Assembly (NCBI GenBank): GCA_937891445.1
Contig: CALAFV010000548.1
Location: 1-7,443 of the forward strand
Direction of reading: 5' to 3'
DNA from: an uncultured Phycisphaerales bacterium
GTDB lineage: Bacteria; Planctomycetota; Phycisphaerae; Phycisphaerales; UBA1924
DNA length: 7,443 nt
The translations under genes were made by a program, and so were the position numbers. Below the pieces are notes generated by a model. That model was not told the DNA's origin, did not search any database, and saw nothing but the letters and a program-made list of their open reading frames with translations. Positions 5,484-7,443 of the stretch are shown piece after piece; position 1 is the stretch's first letter, and every line of letters starts with the position of its first letter.

Positions 5484-6652
5484 TGATCCGCGTCCTTCAC
5501 ACCATGCCGGACCTCGCCGTGGGCGGCGGCCAGTTGCTGCTCCTGCGCAATCTCTCGGCGATGGACAGGCAGGCGTTCTCGCACGTCGTCTGCACCGTGC
5601 ACCCGCTGGAGGGAGCAGCCGCAGGGATGCTGGCGAAGTACCAGGAGGCCGGCATCGAGGTTGTCTCGCTGAACCTGCGCTCCGCGGCGGGGCTCCCCGG
5701 CGCGATCCGGCGGCTCTGCCGCCTGATCCGCGAGCGCCAGATCGATCTCATCCACGCGAACAACACCGGCAGCGACCGCCTTGTCGCCCAACTCGCGGCC
5801 CGGCGCACGGGCGTGCCGATCGTGAACACGCTCCATTCGGCCCTCTACCTCGGCCGCAAGTCGCGTGGGCCGAAGGACCTCGTGCGGCGCCTGCGGCTGG
5901 CTGTTGACCGCGCCGTCGCCCGCCACACGATCCGCCACTGCATCGCCGTCGGCCAGGCGGTGAAAGAGGCATGGCTGCCGTACACGACGCGCTACGGCCT
6001 GGGCCCCGACCGCATCACGGTGATCCACCCGGGCGTGGACCTCTCTCGCTTTACCCCGCTCGCCGAGACGGCGAAGGAGGACCTGCGCCGCTCGCTGGGC
6101 GTCGCCGATGCTCAGCCGCTGCTGCTGAACGTCGCGCGGATAACCAACGGCAAGGGACAGCACCTGCTGATCCCGATGATGCGAGAGGTTCGCCCCCGCC
6201 ACCCTCAGGCGAAACTGCTGCTGGTCGGCGATGGCGAACTGCGGACCGACCTGGAGAAACAGGTCCGCGATGAAGGGCTCGACAGCGCCGTTGTGATGCC
6301 CGGCCGGCGCGACGACATCCCGGCGCTGCTGGGCATCGCGGACGTGTTCGTCTTCCCGTCCTTCAGCGAGGGGTTCCCTCTCTCGGTGCTGGAGGCCATG
6401 GCGGCGGGGCTGCCGATCGCGGCGTTCGACCTGCCATCGTTCGCCGAACTAGGTGAAGGGCGAGCCTCCATGGCGCTGGCGCCCGTGGGGGACGGACCGG
6501 CCCTCACCCGCACGGTTCTCGATCTGCTGGCCGACCCGGAGCGGATGCACGCCATGTCCCGCGTCGGACGCGAGGTCGCCCAGCGGTTCGACCAGCAGCG
6601 GGCCAGCCGCGCAATCGAAGATGTGTACCGGTTGGTGCTCGGCCAGACCTGA
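5480..6652 (+). CDS. GT4 family glycosyltransferase (GT-B fold)
   Basis: This 390-residue retaining glycosyltransferase would transfer a sugar from a nucleotide donor to a growing glycan or lipid carrier at the cytoplasmic face. The N-terminal GT-B domain opens with MIRVLHTMPDLAVGGGQ, whose glycine loop (15-18) is typical of GT4 acceptor domains. The linker has VIHPGVDLSRF. The C-terminal donor domain has R220 and K225 in NVARITNGKGQ (the phosphate-binding pair), GDGE (250-253), PGRRDD, and the E-x7-E motif E297...E305 in EGFPLSVLEAMAAGLP. Length is usual for the family. No membrane helix is seen. The frame stays open far upstream to 5036, but that part overlaps the deacetylase. The true start is ATG 5480, sharing ATGA with its stop, or ATG 5483. 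Translational coupling with the deacetylase is likely. Donor and acceptor cannot be read from the sequence. Confidence 0.93.
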   Translation: MMIRVLHTMPDLAVGGGQLLLLRNLSAMDRQAFSHVVCTVHPLEGAAAGMLAKYQEAGIEVVSLNLRSAAGLPGAIRRLCRLIRERQIDLIHANNTGSDRLVAQLAARRTGVPIVNTLHSALYLGRKSRGPKDLVRRLRLAVDRAVARHTIRHCIAVGQAVKEAWLPYTTRYGLGPDRITVIHPGVDLSRFTPLAETAKEDLRRSLGVADAQPLLLNVARITNGKGQHLLIPMMREVRPRHPQAKLLLVGDGELRTDLEKQVRDEGLDSAVVMPGRRDDIPALLGIADVFVFPSFSEGFPLSVLEAMAAGLPIAAFDLPSFAELGEGRASMALAPVGDGPALTRTVLDLLADPERMHAMSRVGREVAQRFDQQRASRAIEDVYRLVLGQT

Positions 6653-6662
6653 ACCGTCTGTC

Positions 6663-7443
6663 TTACAAGCCGGAGCGGGCCGCGCGGCGGTACCCCGCGG
6701 GCATCGGGATCAGGATGAAGGAACGGAGCAAACGGGTCGCATCGGCGCGGTCCGCCTCCTCGAGCGCCCCCGTCCCTGCGCGGCGGAGGAACTCGGCGTC
6801 AATTTCGACCGTTTCGGGAAGGTAAGCCTCCGCGGCGGCGCACTCGCGGCGGAGGTTGTCGTTGGCCCAGGTACGCACGAATCTGAGCGTGCCGGAGCCT
6901 GATCCAGGGGCCGGAGCGTACACGGGATTCACGCCCAGCGGGCCGGGACCGGGCGGCTCCATCGGATCGGGAAGATCACGCGGCGCCCACGCCGCCGCCG
7001 CGCCGCCCAGCATGCACAGAGCATCGGCACGCGACAGATCGCCCCCTGGCGCGGGCAGCCGGCCCTCCCGAACCGCGGCACGCACCACCTCCGCCTCGTC
7101 GAAAAACACGGGCCCGGCGGACGCCAGAATGTTCCGGTAGCCCTCGAACGTGAGCGGAATGCCGGGCGTCGGATTGTGGCCATCGGCGTTGTGGAGATGC
7201 GGGAAGCCCCAGACGCCTCCAGCGTCCGCCGACTTGACGACCCGGGCGAGTTCCCGCACCAGCGCGGCCTTCGAGGGAATGTAGTGGAACGCGTCGAGCG
7301 AGAACGCGCCATCCAGTTCGCCATCGGCGAACGGCATCGGCGCCTGGGCGTCCAGCGCGATGAGCGTAGCGCCCGAGCCGAGAATGCGGCGGGCCAGGCA
7401 CAGGCTGATCACATCCGCGTCGGACGTGATCACGTCCACCGCC
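6663..7443 (-). CDS. Class I SAM-dependent methyltransferase, N-terminus cut by window
   Basis: The gene runs leftward from beyond the window end to a TAA at 6663-6665. The frame is open at 7443, so the GTG at 7439 is probably internal and the SAM glycine motif lies outside. Visible blocks fit the second half of a Methyltransf_11-type fold: VDVITSDADVISLCLARRIL (an acidic strand end that would contact SAM), ALDAQAPMPFADGELDGAFSLDAFHYI, and LVRELARVVKSADAGGVWGFPHL, equivalent to the usual 'RVLKPGG' region. The following roughly 150 residues, with LPDPMEPPGPGPLG and ETVEIDAEFLRRAG, do not match a domain I know. The gene is convergent with the glycosyltransferase, with only 10 nt between the stops and no terminator hairpin visible there. 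It is probably a separate transcription unit; a role in the same glycan is possible but unsupported. Substrate unknown. Confidence 0.75.
   Translation of the reverse strand, partial: AVDVITSDADVISLCLARRILGSGATLIALDAQAPMPFADGELDGAFSLDAFHYIPSKAALVRELARVVKSADAGGVWGFPHLHNADGHNPTPGIPLTFEGYRNILASAGPVFFDEAEVVRAAVREGRLPAPGGDLSRADALCMLGGAAAAWAPRDLPDPMEPPGPGPLGVNPVYAPAPGSGSGTLRFVRTWANDNLRRECAAAEAYLPETVEIDAEFLRRAGTGALEEADRADATRLLRSFILIPMPAGYRRAARSGL

Noticed and set aside
6653..6662. Bidirectional terminator between the convergent genes
   Set aside because: Only 10 nt separate the stops, with no hairpin or T-run in or beside them that I can see.

Overview
The window is a roughly 7.4 kb piece of a sugar-nucleotide and glycan biosynthesis locus from a bacterium with high G+C (about two thirds by eye, with strong G/C at third codon positions). 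Dense same-strand genes, spacers holding short palindromic interspersed repeats of the 'CCACAGAT...ATCTGCGG' style, and Shine-Dalgarno sites in front of only some genes fit a Planctomycetes (Phycisphaerae-like) genome. That placement is inference from style, not from a marker gene.

Layout: (1) 2-664 +, the 3' part of a glucose-1-phosphate cytidylyltransferase (RfbF family), cut by the window start; (2) 791-1822 +, an extended short-chain dehydrogenase/reductase acting on nucleotide sugars; (3) 1934-3190 +, a three-domain zinc-containing sugar C-methyltransferase (TylCIII/TcaB9/NovU type); (4) 3315-4535 +, a second, diverged protein with the same three-domain layout; (5) 4557-5483 +, a PIG-L/LmbE deacetylase; (6) 5480-6652 +, a GT4 glycosyltransferase overlapping the previous stop by 4 nt; (7) 6663-7443 -, the C-terminal part of an unrelated class I methyltransferase, convergent with the others and cut by the window end.

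How the genes work together (inference): RfbF makes CDP-glucose. A CDP-glucose 4,6-dehydratase, not in this window, would give the 4-keto-6-deoxy intermediate. One or both C-methyltransferases would add a methyl branch to the ketosugar, and the SDR would epimerise or reduce it. The GT4 enzyme would transfer a sugar, and the PIG-L enzyme would remove an N-acetyl group from a glycan or its precursor. The likely end product is an unusual branched deoxysugar in a surface glycan, O-antigen or glycolipid.

The three spacers longer than 100 nt (665-790, 1823-1933, 3191-3314) each carry a different kind of short repeat, while the downstream junctions (4535/4557 and 5480/5483) are tight. I see no tRNA, rRNA, CRISPR array, insertion sequence or convincing intrinsic terminator. 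The best candidate for something new is the pairing of two diverged C-methyltransferases with a CDP-sugar module. It is a pathway variant rather than an obviously new system.
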